Of a DNA stretch of 64,000 bases, positions 25,792-39,200 are shown piece after piece. Every line of letters begins with the position of its first letter. The first letter of the stretch is position 1. The position numbers and the translations under genes were made by a program. The notes below the pieces were generated by a model. It saw only the letters and a program-made list of their open reading frames with translations, was not told where the DNA came from and did not search any database. Source of the DNA: Rutidosis leptorrhynchoides (Eukaryota > Streptophyta > Magnoliopsida > Asterales > Asteraceae). The DNA lies in assembly GCF_046630445.1 (NCBI RefSeq), contig NC_092333.1, positions 185,282,001 through 185,346,000 on the forward strand, written 5' to 3'.

Positions 25792-26208
25792 TTAGTGATA
25801 TGCTCTAGCCCACTCATAAGATAGTCGGACTAATTGATTTTCCATGGCAACATAGGCGTAACCTCGAGCATTTAATTTTTTTTCTTCTAAACATATGAAC
25901 GGTCCATCTCTGCATAAAGTAACAAATTCGGTGTTTGAATAAGTTTGATTATTTGAACATTTACCTTCGTGTGACCATTTTCCGCATTTGTGACATCTTT
26001 CAAGGTGTCGTGCTCTTCTTTTCGCTGCGGATTTTGATTTTACTTTACCAAATTTTAACTTATTATCTTCGCATCTGGATTATTTTCTTACTCCGTCCAA
26101 TTTTCCTCTGATTAATGATACTATTTCACTTGGAAGTGTGTCATTATTACGTTTAGTGATGAAAGCGTGTAGCATTAGACCATGGTTTAGTTCACAGGAA
26201 GTCTTCAT
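25792..26208 (-). pseudogene. Extra zinc-knuckle ORF between pol and the Athila ORF of D1
   Basis: 139 codons including the final stop, with one internal TAA after VRK (about codon 44). Start MKTSCELNHGLMLHAFITKR; the middle is basic (KSKSAAKRRARHLER); then CHKCGKWSHEGKC, a CX2CX4HX3C finger close to a retroviral knuckle; then two more Cys (TLCRDGPFIC) and a C-terminal stretch ending RLSYEWARAYH. It starts 148 nt downstream of the pol stop. On the minus strand a long T-rich tract ending TTTTTTTAG finishes at 26220, 11 nt before the ATG, an acceptor-like signal. It would be a small basic nucleic-acid-binding protein. I do not recognise it as a named family. Confidence 0.5.
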
Positions 26209-26355
26209 TTCGTAAAAACCTAAAAAAATAAAAATTCAGAATGGGGGGAGAAGACTAGTTCTATAGGGTCTGCTAGGGAAAGACCATTCGGGTTTCATTT
26301 TCGAGAACTACACGAAAATAGAAAATCTAACTCTAACAGAAATACATAATATCCT

Positions 26356-27552
26356 TTAAAGACTTGATTCTCCCCACACTTTGTTAGCTGTGGTATCAAA
26401 ATTGTGATTAACTTCGTTGTTGACTTCCATCGGACTATCTATGTAATGTTTAACTCTGTGACCATTAACCTTAAATTCAATCCCATTTGAATTTATTAAT
26501 TCTATCGTTCCGTATGGGAAAACTCTTTTGACTATGAATGGTCCAGACCATCTTGATTTTAATTTTTCAGGAAATAGCTTGAATCGTGAATTGAAAAGAA
26601 GAACTCTGTCTCCTTCTTTAAATTTTTTTGAACTTCTGATTCTTTTATCATGCCATTTCTTCGTTCTTTCCTTATAGATTAACGAATTTTCCTATGCTCC
26701 TTGTCTTAATTCTAATAATTCGTTTAGTTGACTTAATCGTAGACGTCCAGCTTCATGTAAATCAAGATTACATGTCTTCAAAGCCCAAAATGCTTTGTGT
26801 TCAATTTCTACTGGAAGATGACATGCTTTTCCATAAACGAGTCTAAAAGGTGTAGTTCCAATTGGAGTTTTGTAGGCTGTTCTAAAAGCCCAGAGTGCAT
26901 CCTCCAATTTTATGGACCATTCCTTTGGATTTGATCCTACGGTTTTCTCTAGAATATGTTTTAAAGCTCGGTTGGTATTTTCAACTTGTCCACTTATTTG
27001 TGGATGATATGCGGTGGAGATTTTATGAGTTACTCCATATCTTTTAAGAACTTTCTCAAGTTGATTATTACAGAAATGAGTTCCCCGATCACTTATTAAA
27101 GCTTTCGGTGTTCCAAACCTTGCAAAAAGACGTTTTAAAAAGTTGACTACAACTCGTGCATCGTTAGTTGGGAGAGCTTGTGCTTCCGCCCATTTAGATA
27201 CATAATCAATGGCTACGAGAATATAGAGATTATTATGAGATTTTGGAAATGGACCCATAAAGTCAATACCCCAAATGTCAAATACTTCACATACTTGAAT
27301 GATATTTTATGGCATTTCATCACATTGACTTATTTTTCCGGCCCTTTGACAAGCATCACAGGATTTGCAAAGAAGGTGTGCGTCTTTGTAAATTGTAGGC
27401 CAATAGAATCCAGCATCATAAACTTTTCTTGCTGTTAGTTGAGGCCCATAATGCCCTCCTGTTGGTCCTGTGTGACAATGGTTTAAAAATTTACTAGCTT
27501 CATCTCCGAATACACATCGGCGTATTATTCCATCTGGACTACTTTTAAACAA
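26356..27552 (-). pseudogene. pol: D1 integrase
   Basis: Zinc-binding N-terminus with [12 protein letters not shown] and [11 protein letters not shown], then a stop (Gln to TAA, 27307). The catalytic core follows: Asp in WGIDFMGPF (just upstream of 27258), Asp in [10 protein letters not shown], Glu in SGQVENTNR. After a Tyr-to-TAG stop at 26692 the C-terminal domain stays open for about 110 codons (GDRVLLFNSRFKLFP, KLKSRWSGPF) to its natural end VWGESSL at 26356. All three catalytic acids are present. The two stops are the visible damage in this segment. Confidence 0.88.
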
Positions 27553-27618
27553 ATGTGGATCTTCCCAGAAATAGAGTTTTATATCACTGAAGAATTTCTT
27601 TCGTTTTTGGTACGATAA

Positions 27619-29472
27619 TCATTTTTCAAGGAATCCACATACTAAGTAGTTTGCATAGTCTGCAAACCATGGTATTTCATTATAATCTATCTTCAATAGA
27701 TATTCATCAGGAAAGTTGTCTTGTATGGCCGATTCATTTAGAACTTCTAATTCGGGATTTTCAAGACGAGAAAGATGATCAGCGGCGAGATTTTCTGCTC
27801 CTCTTTTATCTCGGATTTCAATATCAAACTCTTGTAAGAGTAAGATCCAACGGATTAATCTTGGTTTAGCATCTTGTTTCGAAAATAGGTATCTAAGAGC
27901 AGAATGGTCGGTATAGACCACCGTTTTAGCTAGAACGAGATATGAACGAAATTTGTCAAAAGCAAAGACAATAGCAAGGAGTTCTTTTTCAGTGGTTGTG
28001 TAATTCGTTTGTGCTCCTTGTAACGTCTTACTAGCATAATATATAGGTTGAAATCGTTTTTCAATCCTTTGTCCTAAAACGGCTCCCATTGCAAAATCAC
28101 TTGCATCGCACATAAGTTCAAACGGTAGATTCCAATTTGGAGTTATCATGATCGGCGCATTAGTGAGTTTTTCTTTAAGAATATTAAAAGATTTGATGCA
28201 TTCATCTGAAAAGATGAATGGAGCATCCTTTTCTAGGAGTTTATTCATAGGAGTGGCAATTTTAGAAAAATCTTTAATGAAACGTCGGTAAAAACTGGCA
28301 TGCCCTAGAAAACTCCTAACTCCTCTAACATTGGTGGGATGTGGAAGTTTAGCAATTACATCTACTTTAGCTCTATCCACTTCAATTCCTTCCTTTGAAA
28401 TTTTATGACCAAGAACGATGCCTTCTTTAACCATGAAATGACATTTCTCCCAATTAAGTACTAGATTTGATTGTTCGCATCTAATAAGCATTCGTTCAAG
28501 ATTAGCTAGACATGTTTCAAAAGTATCACCGAAGACTGAAAAGTCATCCATGAAAACTTCCATGCATTCTTCTATCATGTCGTGAAAAATCGCCATCATG
28601 CACCTTTGAAAGATTGCAGGGGCGTTGCAAAGTCCAAATGGCATGCGTTTGTAAGCAAAAGTACCATAAGGGCACATGAATGTGGTTTTCTCTTGGTCTT
28701 ATTGGAATTTGAAAATATCCGGAAAAACCATCTAGAAAATAATAGTAACTTTTCCGGCTAATCTTTCCAACATTTGATCAATAAAAGGTAAGGGAAAGTG
28801 ATCTTTTTTGGTGGCGTCATTTAATTTTCTATAATCAATACATACACTCCATCCTGTTACAGTCCTAGTAGGAATAAGCTCATTTTTCTCATTTGTAATG
28901 ACAGTCATGCCACCCTTCTTAGGCACGCATTGAACTGGGCTTACCCACGGACTATCAGAAATTGGATAAATTAAACCTGCATCTAGCAGTTTAATAATTT
29001 CTTTCTTAACAACATCTTGCATATTAGGATTTAGTCTTCGTTGGCGTTGCACATACGTTTTATGACCTTCTTCCATAAGGATTTTATGTGTGCAATACGA
29101 AGGACTTATTCCTTTAATATCATGAATCTTCCATGCAATGGCTGGTTTATGAGCTTTCAACACAGAAATGAGTTGAGATTTTTCATTTTCAGTAAGAGAA
29201 GACAATATTATTACAGGTAATTCAGATTCACCATGTAAATAAGCGTATTCCAAATGGTTTGGAAGTGGCTTTAACTCTAATGTCTGAGGTTCTTCTATCG
29301 ATGATTTATATCGATATCTGTCTTCTTCTTTTAGCATTTGAATTTCTTCTGTTGTTGGTTCATATCCATTAGCTATTAGTGTAGCTAACATTTCAGTTTC
29401 ATCAATTGGTTCAGTTCCTTCTCCTAAAGAACATTCTCCTGTTCCTTGTAATTCTGGAAATTCTTCTAACAA
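27619..29472 (-). pseudogene. pol: D1 reverse transcriptase and RNase H
   Basis: The RT start contains GLIYPISDSPWVSPVQCVPKK and VCIDYRKLNDAT. A 1-nt loss in an A run near 28745 and a deletion of about 8 nt near 28705 break the frame. The next open frame (28677) holds [15 protein letters not shown], the active site FMDD (in [10 protein letters not shown], the usual Athila/Tat variant of YMDD), and [13 protein letters not shown]. RNase H follows with Asp in MCDASDFA, Glu in TEKELLAI, and Asp in YTDHSAL and AADHLSR. It would copy element RNA into DNA; it is inactive here because of the frameshifts. Confidence 0.9.
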
Positions 29473-29823
29473 TTCTGCATGTGATTCTATAGTTTGAATA
29501 TAATAACATGTATCATCTGCATATTATGGTTGTTGCATTGCTCTATCAACTGAAAAGGTAACACTCTCGTCCTCTATACTTAGGGTCAGTTTCTTACCAA
29601 ACACGTCTATCATTGCTTTAGCCGTATTTAAGAATGGTCTTCCTAATATGAGAGGAACTTGAGAATCTTCTTCCATGTCCAGAATAACAAAATCTTCTGG
29701 AAATACTAAAGTACCAACTTTAACTAGCATGTTCTCCATTATCCCTCTAGGATATTTTACTGATCTATCTGCTAGTTGTATACTTATTCTTGTTGGTTTT
29801 AATTCTCCAAGGTCTAGTTTAGT
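29473..29823 (-). pseudogene. pol: D1 protease C-terminal part and linker to RT
   Basis: The open piece 29524-29739 reads MENMLVKVGTLVFPEDFVIL, LILGRPFLNTAKAMIDV, the C-terminal half of the Athila aspartic protease with its ILGRPFL flap-side motif. It is preceded by a Tyr-to-TAG stop (29824) and ended by a TAA in the linker (about 29524). The sequence ACATGTATCATCTGC at about 29508-29522 is the uninterrupted equivalent of the site where B entered D2. Confidence 0.82.
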
Positions 29824-31971
29824 CTATAGTGAATACGGCATTAAATTTATACTAGCACCTAAGTCTGCCAATGCTTCTATTGAACTAAGACTACCCAGAA
29901 AACATGGAATTGTGAAACTTCCTGGATCAGATAGTTTTTCTGGTATCTTATTCAACAGCACTGCTGAACAATTAGCATTCATAGTAATAGCCGAGAGTTC
30001 TTCCATTTTCTTTCTATTCGAGATTAGATCTTTCAGAAATTTAGCATATCTAGGCATTCCTGAAATCACATCAATGAAAGGAAGATTTACATTTATCTGT
30101 TTAAACATATCCAAGAATTTGGATTGCTCGGCTTCAAGTTTCTCTTTCTTCATTTTACTCGGGTAAAGAAGTGGTGGTTGGTATGGTTTAACATAAGGTT
30201 TAGCTTTAACTGTGTTATCTTCATTAACCTTTTCAACTACCGGTTCTGTTTCCTTATCTTGCTCAGGTTGTGGTTCTTGTGGAGTAGGAATAGCTTCATC
30301 AGAAATTACAGGTATTTCAGGTGGGTTAAGTGTTGTACCTCTTCTTGTGGTAATGGCTTTAGCTGTTTCATTCCGGGAGTTAGCATTTGTATCACTAGGT
30401 AGACTTCCCGGTTTTCTTTCACCTATCAACCTTGCTAGGTTACTTACTTCTTGTTCCAAATTTTGAATAGAAGCTTGTTGATTTCTAAATGCTTGAGCAT
30501 TTTGTTCATTAGTTTGTTTCTGAGATGTGAAAAACTGCGTTTGAATTTCAACTAGCTTCGTCATCATATCTTCTAAATTCGGCTTTTTATCATCGGTTTG
30601 TGGTGGTTTGTTTTGAAAATTAGGTCTTTGCTGGTTGTAAGTATTGTTGGATACTTGTTGATTACTAGGACCTTGTTGGTTGTTGTATGGAATATTTCGG
30701 TTATAATTCTGGTTTTGATTGTAAATTGGTCTTGTCGGTTGATAATTATTCTGATAATTATTTCCAGGCCTTTGGTTTATGTATGAAATATTCTCTCTTT
30801 GTTCCATTGTTAGTTCAATACTGAGACAATCTTTTATCAAATGTGGTCCTCCACACTGCTCACAACTAATTCGTATTGAGTGAATATCTTTAGTCATCTT
30901 TTCCATTCGTCTCTCGACAGCATCTATCTTTGCAGAAATGGAATCTAAGTCATGGCTAGAATCGGCTCTAGCTGCTTTAGATGATCTAACGATATCTTTT
31001 TCTTGGTGCCACTCATGTGAGTGGGAAGCTGTGTTATCAATAATTTTGTAAGCATCAGTTTCTGTTTTCTTCATAATAGAACCACCAGCTGCTATATCTA
31101 TGTCTTTCCTTGTAGTGATGTCGCATCCTTGGTAGAATATTTGTACTATTTGACAGGTATCTAAACCATGTTGCGGACATCCTCTTAATTACTTTCCAAA
31201 TCTGGTCCACGCCTCATATAGAGTTTCATTTGGCTTTTGTGTGAACGTAACAATTTCTCCTTGAAGTCTTACGGCTTTAGATGCTGGAAAGAATTGTTTA
31301 AGAAACTTTTCAACTAAAACGTCCCATGTATCAATCGCCCATTTAGGTAACGATTCCAACCAATCTTTGGCTTCTCCTTTTAAAGTCCAGGGAAGTAACA
31401 TGAGATATATCTGTTCATCCTCCACTTCTCTTATTTTAAATAGTGTGTAGATCCTATTAAATGTACGAAGACGTTCATTTGGATCTTCCTTCAGCGCACT
31501 ACTAAATTGGCATTGATTAGTCACCATGTGTAGAATTTGTCCTTTGATTTCATAATCTGGCGCATTAATGTCAGGATGAGTAATTGCGTGACCTTGGCCA
31601 GTGCGTTTAGCTCGCATTCGGTCTTCCATACTTAGAGGTTCCAGATTTTTCATGATTGAATTTGTTGAATCTGAATCACTAGAGGATTCTGATTTAATGG
31701 TTCGTTCCTCAACAATCTCTGTTTGAATGATTGGTGGTTCCGGAGGAAAAATTAATGGTTCAGGATCTATGAATTGTCCTTGAATATTCTCCGGATTCTC
31801 AATTGTGAGGTCGGGTTCAAAAAATGGATTATCGGAAATTTGAATTTGAGTACTTGGTCGACTGGATGACGATTCTAAAGAAAAATCAACGGCGACAATA
31901 TTTGCTAGATGTCTTGATCGAGTTACAGGTGGTGAACGTACAAAAGGTGGTGAACGTCTTGCTCGGTGCAT
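29824..31971 (-). pseudogene. gag: D1 gag with start of protease
   Basis: It starts at ATG 31971 (MHRARRSPPFVRSPP, a basic start), then the gag domain with WTLKGEAKDWLESL. A Leu codon has become TAA at about 31187 (after TRFGK). From 31074 the frame is open again: CEQCGGPHLIKDC (CX2CX3HX4C, the knuckle form common in Athila), an Asn/Gln/Tyr-rich linker, then the protease active site ALADLGASINLMPYS just before the stop at 29824. Gag would form the particle and package RNA. Confidence 0.88.
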
Positions 31972-33559
31972 TCACTAAATATCCTATTAGTTATAAAAAT
32001 AAGAAAAATTATATAAGTTATCAAATTAATAGACTTTTTTGATTTTGCCCACGTTTCGAATAGCCAAAAGATGCAGCAGAGGGGCAGGATTCGTTTGGTC
32101 TCAATATAATTGAGTACTGTTTGGCTCCAATAACCCGGTCCACGTACAAATCCAACTATTACTACGAACCAGAAAATTTTGATGTCTATCAATTTAACCA
32201 CTTAAAATAAATTTTCGTAATTTTAAGAAATTTAGATAAGAAATAGAATAAAAATCTATGTCCTAAAACTAGAATGTCGAGAAATAAGAAAGAAAAAGAG
32301 CGCGTCGGTATTAAAATTGGAGAAATAAGAAAGAAAAAGAGTGACTTATAAAACTTTAAAACATTCGACTAACCTAACCTTATTATTATCACTAACTTAA
32401 AATTAAAATTGCAAATTGAGATTACTAATTGGAGTGATAATTGATACATAGGTAAAAGGCGCCGAAAAATAAAAATAAGAAAGTAGCGCGTCGAAACTTA
32501 AAAAGGAACTAAAAACTAAAAATTAAAAGTTGCGTCTAAAAGTATTAAAACTTATAAGTAAAACTATATCCCAAATGGAAATATCTTAAAAAGGTACTAA
32601 AACTTAAAAAGGCGTCGCAAAATTCTAAAGCACTTAAATCTTAGTCTAAAGAAAAAGCACTTAAGGAATTTTACGGCAAAGCCTAAAAATCTAGAAGTAA
32701 AAATAACTATGGCAAAAACTATATTTAAAACTAAATACGAGCGAAAAATACAACAAATTACGCTAAAACAATTAAAAAGGGACAAAATATAAAAATATAC
32801 TAAAAGTTGTAAAAAGTACAATTTTTATAAAAATATTATTTTTATATTATTTATTTAATAAAACTATTAATTTAATAATTTAATAAAACTAATTAAACTA
32901 AATACATAAATTAATTAAAACTTAAATTAAATACTAAATTAATTAAATATTTAACCCTAAATACAAATTAATTAATAATAATTAATAATACTCCGTATTT
33001 AATACAGATTAGGGTTCTGTCAGGCGCGTGTCAGGGTGGCTCTGCGAGTCGCGGTACACCTGGCAACAAACTCCGCGAGTCGCGGGGTTTGAAATTTCAG
33101 ATAAGATGGTTTCGTTTGACAGGTTCTGTAGTTTCTTTTTTAAATTATATTTTATATATTTTTCCATTTTAATAATTAAATAAAATATTTATATAAATTA
33201 AATAAAAACTTATGTTTTAAAAACTAAAATAAAAATAGAAATACTTTATAATTTTATAAAAAACTTAAAAATAGATTTATATATATATTTTTTTCTGTTT
33301 TAAATACTGTTTTAAATATTTATATAATTACAAAATATTTAAATAAAATTTATATTTTTACAAACTAAAATAAAAATAAAGAAACTTTATAAAACTTATA
33401 TATTTAACAAAATCTTAAAAATATTTATATTTTTGTTTTTTTTTATTTTTGAATTTTTAAAACGTATTTTTACAAAAGCGTATTTTTAATAAAAGTAAAC
33501 TAAAATTTTTTTTTTTTTATATAGCGTTGCGCTTCCGGCTTTTAAGCTAAATTTTAAAA
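31972..33559 (-). other. D1 leader between primer site and gag
   Basis: About 1.6 kb, AT-rich and non-coding. It holds a palindrome pair (33040-33087). Near 32342-32412 there is a patch resembling the Athila LTR (ACATTCG...AACCTTATTATTAT...), next to a short direct duplication, GAAATAAGAAAGAAAAAGAG, at about 32281 and 32323, neither of which is seen in the D2 or D3 leader. Confidence 0.65.
33040..33087. promoter_or_regulatory. Paired palindromes, D1 leader (D1 type)
   Basis: CTCTGCGAGTCGCGGT (33040-33055) and CTCCGCGAGTCGCGGGG (33071-33087), start-to-start 31 bp, the same palindrome type as in the D1 LTR. Confidence 0.6.
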
Positions 33560-33577
33560 TCCCCGGCAGCGGCGCCA
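33560..33577 (-). other. Primer-binding site of D1 (Asp tRNA)
   Basis: Reading minus, TGGCGCCGCTGCCGGGGA, one mismatch to the complement of the plant tRNA-Asp 3' end. It begins 8 nt after the LTR. Confidence 0.85.
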
Positions 33578-33585
33578 AAAATACT

Positions 33586-35559
33586 TGATGTTATGCGAGG
33601 TGTATATGAAATAGCTTATATTTTATTAGGAAATACTATTAAATACGATACAATTTTACACAAGATATTTATTTATTTACAGAATGGATATACTTAAACC
33701 TTGCTACAACACTTATAGGCAGTGTACCTAATCGTACAGTAGTGTAGTTTTTAGTAAGTCCGGTTCGTTCCACAGGGAAAATCTTTAAACAAAGCTTAAC
33801 GCTATATTAGTTTTAATTTATAAAAATACAAATATATAAATAAGTAATATTATTATTATAAAGGGGGTTTTTACCGTTTAATGACCGGTTTATCGATTTT
33901 AAAACTTAGTCGCAGTTAAAACCTAATGTAAAATATTAAATAAATAAAAGACTTAATTTAAAGCGTAAAGTAAATAACGATAATGAAATTGCGATAAATA
34001 AAAGTGCGATAAAATAAAATTGCGATAATTAAAAAGTACGATAATTAAAAGTGCAATTAAATACAATAACAATAAATAAAAGTGCGATAATTAAAAGTGC
34101 AATTAAATATAAAATAAATAAAATTAAATATGAAATAAAAGAATTATGCTTATTTAAACTTCCGTAATCATGATGTTTGACGTGTTGATTTTAGTTTTAT
34201 ACCCATGGGTTAATTGTCCTTTGTCCTGGATTATTTAATATGTCCGTCTGGTTTTTGTCCATAACAGTCCATCAGTCATAAATATAAAGTGCGAGTGTCC
34301 TCGTCAAATTATCCTTATACCCGAAGTTAAATATTCCAACTAATTGGGGACTTAAACTGTAACAAGGTTTTATTACTTTGTTTAATAATTACACCATGAT
34401 ATCGACTTTGTATCCCAAGGTTTTAATACTTTGTTATCAATTATGCCAAGTGTCCTTGTACATAATTTCACCCCTGTTTTAATAATTCCATAGACTATTA
34501 ATCCATTCCCGTGTCCGGTTAAATGAACGATTATTCGTACATATAAATACCCCGCCCATCGTGTCCGATCGAGTGTATATGGTTATTTATAGGGACGTCC
34601 AATTGTAAATCTTTATATTAAAATTAACAAACTATCATTTAGTTAAACAAATATAAAGCCCATTAATAGTCCATAGTCTAATTTCCATAAGTGTCGTTCT
34701 TTTGTCCAAACCCCAATTATGGTACAAAGCCCAATTACCCAATTTTAGTATTTTTAGCCCAACATCATGATTACTTCGTTTTAAATAAGCATAATAATAA
34801 CTTATCTACGAGACATTAAATTAAAAAGGTTGAACATAACTTACAATGATTAAAAATAGCGTAGCGTTACACGGACAGAATTTCGACTTACACCCTTACA
34901 ACATTCGCTAACATACCCTTATTATTAGAATTAAAATTATAATATATATATATATAATACGTTTGATGAGAGAAGAAGAAAAAGGATATATAAAACGATC
35001 AAAATGCGTTAGCTTTTATAGGCATTTTTGTCCAGGGTATCTCCGCGAGTCGCGGTGTTTTTCCACTACAAACTCCGCAAGTCGCGGAGTTCGTAAACCC
35101 AGCTCACACCATTTTGTCTTTTAATTTGCCGACGTTATTTAAATATAAATATAATATATAAATAATTTTTAAGAATTATTTAAATATTATATTATATTTA
35201 TGTGCATAGTTGACTCGTAATTTTTAGTCCGTTGCGTCGAGCGTTGGGAGTTGACTCATGTCCCGGTTCCGGATTTTCGAACGTCCTTGCGTACTATTTT
35301 ATATCTTGTACTTTACGTTTTGAATCTTGTACTCTTGTAATTTTGAGACGTTTCTTATCAATAATTGGAACCTCTTTGATTGTATTTTGTACTTTTGAGC
35401 TTTTTGGTCGTTTGCGTCTTCAATTCGTCGAATCTGTCTTTTGTCTTCACCTTTTATTATTTAAACGAATATCACTTGTAAATAGAACAATTGCAACTAA
35501 AAGCTTGTCTTTCTTGAGGGATAATGCTATGAAATATATGTTCGTTTTTAGCATTATCA
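33586..35559 (-). repeat. D1 5' LTR (1974 bp)
   Basis: It starts TGATAATGC at 35559 and ends ATCA at 33586. To its right, GTAAG (35560-35564) continues directly into D2 pol, so D1 inserted in D2 coding sequence; the partner duplication is missing. It contains the D1-type palindrome pair and a TATA box, CTATAAAAGC, near 35015. Confidence 0.9.
35041..35089. promoter_or_regulatory. Paired palindromes upstream of the D1 LTR TATA box (D1 type)
   Basis: CTCCGCGAGTCGCGGTG (35041-35057) and CTCCGCAAGTCGCGGAG (35073-35089), start-to-start 32 bp, 470-519 bp into the LTR, at the same place as the GCGATCGC pairs of D2 and D3. TATAAAAG follows about 25 bp downstream on the minus strand. Confidence 0.65.
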
Positions 35560-35883
35560 GTAAGAGAAGACGATATTATTACAGGTAATTCAGATTCACC
35601 ATGTAAATAAGCGTATTCGAAATGGTTTGGAAGTGGCTTTAACTCTAATGTCGCTGGTTCTTCTATCGATGATTTGTATCGATATCTGTCTTCTTCTTTT
35701 AGCATTTGAAGTTCTTCTGTTGTTGGTTCATATTCATTAGCCATGAGTGCAGCTAACATTTCAGCTTCATCAATTGGTTCAGTCCCTTCTCCTAAAGAAC
35801 ATTCTCCTATTCCTTGTAATTCTGGAAATTCTTCTAACAATTCTGCATGTGAATCTATAGTTTGAATATAATAACATGTATCA
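35560..35883 (-). pseudogene. pol: D2 RT N-terminal fragment
   Basis: MLEEFPELQGIGECSLGEG... down to SELPVIISSSLT, colinear with D1 29472-29200. It is cut on the left by the D1 LTR and on the right, in the linker, by element B. The remaining D2 RT, integrase and Athila ORF are absent from the window. Confidence 0.88.
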
Positions 35884-36188
35884 TGTGACGACCCGGGAAT
35901 TTTCGACCAAATTTAAACTTTAATCTTTATATGTTTCCGACACGATAAGCAAAGTCTGTAATGTTGAGTCTCGAAAACTTTGGAACAGTTTACATGAACA
36001 CATTTGCCCTTTTGACTATTCTCGATGATTCACGAATCACTATTTGTAAATAGATACATATATATTTAAATATACGAATATACAATAATAAGTTGAATTA
36101 CAATTTAAAATATTATATGATTTAATATTTAAAATTTATTATGTAAAATAAAATAAAATATAACATTATAATAGTTATTATTCACAAA

Positions 36189-36249
<61 letters not shown>

Positions 36250-39200
36250 AATAAAGTATATAGAATATATATTTTGTGATTTTGAAGTTATTTAGTAAAC
36301 GACGGTAACGCTCAATTGTCATTCAATTAAACGAGCTAAAAAGGAACTTATATAATTTTAAAATAAACGGTGATCCGAAAGTGAGTTCTATAAATTTTAG
36401 GCTTACTAAAAGAGTATTTAGGATCTAATTATTAAATTTTAAAATTTTTTATATTTTAGTCAGAATTGAGAGGGACAGTCAATGTAATTTTTATTTAGTA
36501 ATTAATAATCAAATTTTATACCACAATGACTGAAATGAATAAAGATAATTATTATAAAAATTTGGGATTTTTTCGAAGACTTTTATCCGCCACTAATTTC
36601 AAATAGTGCACGATACACAGCCCGTGAAAACTGTCGGTAGTGTACACCCAACAAATTGTCACGAGATGCTAACTGATTACTACTTTTGCTTTTGTTTGAT
36701 TCTATTGAAAATAAAGTAGATACTTATTATTATTATATTATTTAACTTTACTGTTTTTGTTTTGCAAGTAATATTCTACGGAGTATTATTATATATGCAT
36801 ATATATTTTGCATTTCATCAAACCACCATTGATATAACTACTTCTTACTCTTTGATCGTGAACCCAAACAACTATCATATTCGTGTTATGTCTTTATTTT
36901 CGGTTTAACCCAAGAAAACAACAAGAACCATTATGGTTCACCATCTTGAAACCATCCTAACCACCACCATAACCATGCTCATGTTATTTTTCTTTCTTGT
37001 TTTATCTTCAACCGGAAAACCGTCAACACCATCAATAACCCGAAATCACCCCACCTTGATCACCTTCCATCACCACAAGCAGTCGGAACCACCTTCTACG
37101 ACCACTCTTATGCCACCCTTCATCCACCACCTATAACCATAACATCATGAACAACCATCGAACCACCTCTATCTCTATCTATCTCTCTCCTAATCCTTGT
37201 CACCGAGAACCATGAACAACCACTTTAATCATCACCTTGATTTTTCTTCTCCGTGTAATCGACAACCATCATGTTATACTGTTTTCCGGTCAACCCACAC
37301 CTCCACCTTCACCCCACCGCCGTGAACTTCCAACACACACACACATACATGATCACAACCACCATCACCGGTTAATACCCATCATCACCCTTCTCTCTCT
37401 TATCCTTTCTCCCCCTTTTAAATTTCATCGTAAACCACCACCAACAAATTCACCTGTATGAATTCGATTCTGTTCCTGCAAAGATGATAAGATGATAGAT
37501 ATAATATTGATGATGAGATGATGGCAAGATTAATTGATGTTGGATGGTGGTACAGTAATGATGATGATGATACCGATATGAGATGATGATGATGTATTGT
37601 TAAAGATGAGGAGTGGAGGATGCTCGATGATCTTATATCAATGAGATGAAGGTGATATGAACGTGTACGATAATTATGATGATTGTGATGAAACGATCGA
37701 TGATGATTGATGAGGAAGTTGGAACCGACCTATTTTTTTTCCTGTTTTGGCGACACACTAGCAAACCGTGTGCTGCTACTTGCTTTTTCTTTTGATTTTT
37801 TTTAATGAAACCCTATCAATTCCTATTAACTTCGTAAATGGGTTTCAACCAAATTAAACTTGTTGGGCCGTATAAAGTTAGTAGACTCACAAACTAGGTT
37901 TAGTTGTTGGGCTGCCTTTCTCTTTGGGCCGAAAGAAACTGGTTAATATATATAGTATACGGTTTTTAATTAGAAAAGAAAGATAGAAGGATGGTTAAGG
38001 GTGTTTGCGTATAACGAGAGGTCAGAGGTTCAAGCCAGAGCAGCGGTGTTTATTTTCTTTTTAAGAGCTCATTACTTGGAGGTAGTATTATTATCCTATT
38101 TGTTATTATTAACATTATTATATTTTTATTATTATTACGAATATTAATTATTATGATATAAAAGAAAATATAAATTTAGAAAATGTTAAGATGAAAGTAG
38201 ATATGGTTATGATTACGCTTAATGATACAATTAAAACACTAAGTTTTAAGAACGATGTTATATTTATATAGACATGGTAAAAAGGAATGTTATATGTTAT
38301 AATCATCAAATTTAATCAAGTATTATTTTATTATCCTTATTAATACTATTAACATTATTATTATTAATACAAATAAAATAACAAACATTAGAAACAAAAG
38401 TATTATTTTCAATATCATTACTAAATATAATTATTACTATTAATATTATTAATTTAGTACTATTATAGTTATTAATATCACAAATAAAAGATTTATATAA
38501 AAACATAGTTATTAACTAACAACTCCATTAGTATTTTATAATTATTAATGTAAAATATATAAAATAAATATATTTAAGTTATTAATGAAACACATAATTT
38601 ATCAAGATAATATTTATATCACTAATAAAATATAAATTTGTTCGATTTCCATTATATGTGTTAATATATACATAAATGATATAGGTTTCGTGAATCTGAG
38701 GCCAACCCTGCATTATTCAATGTTGTCATATGTATTTTTACTACAAAATACATTAGGTGAGTTTCATTATTTCCTTTTTAAATGCTTACGCAATATATAT
38801 TTTTGGGACTGAGAATACATGCGCTGTTTTTATAACTGTTTTACGAAATAGACACAAGTACTTCAAACTACATTCTATGGTTGGATTATCTAATCGAATA
38901 TGCCCTTTTTATTAAGTCTGGTATTCTAAGAATTAGGGAACAGACACCCTAATTGACGCGAACTCTAAAGATAGATCTATCGGGCCCAACAAGCCCCATC
39001 CAAAGTACCGGATGCTTTAGTACTTCGAAATTTATATCATGTTCGAAGGAGGATCCCGGAATGATGGGGATATTCTTATATGTATGTTGTGAATGTCGAT
39101 TACCAGGTGTTCAATCATTATGAATGATATTTTTGTCTCTATGCATGGGACGTATGTTTATGAGAAATAGAAATATGAAATCTTGTGGTCTATTAAAATT

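Noticed and set aside
36933-37136. 67-codon frame with signal-peptide-like start, present in both B LTRs
   Set aside because: The two copies are identical because LTRs are duplicates; A and C lack it, and the sequence is CCA-rich low complexity.
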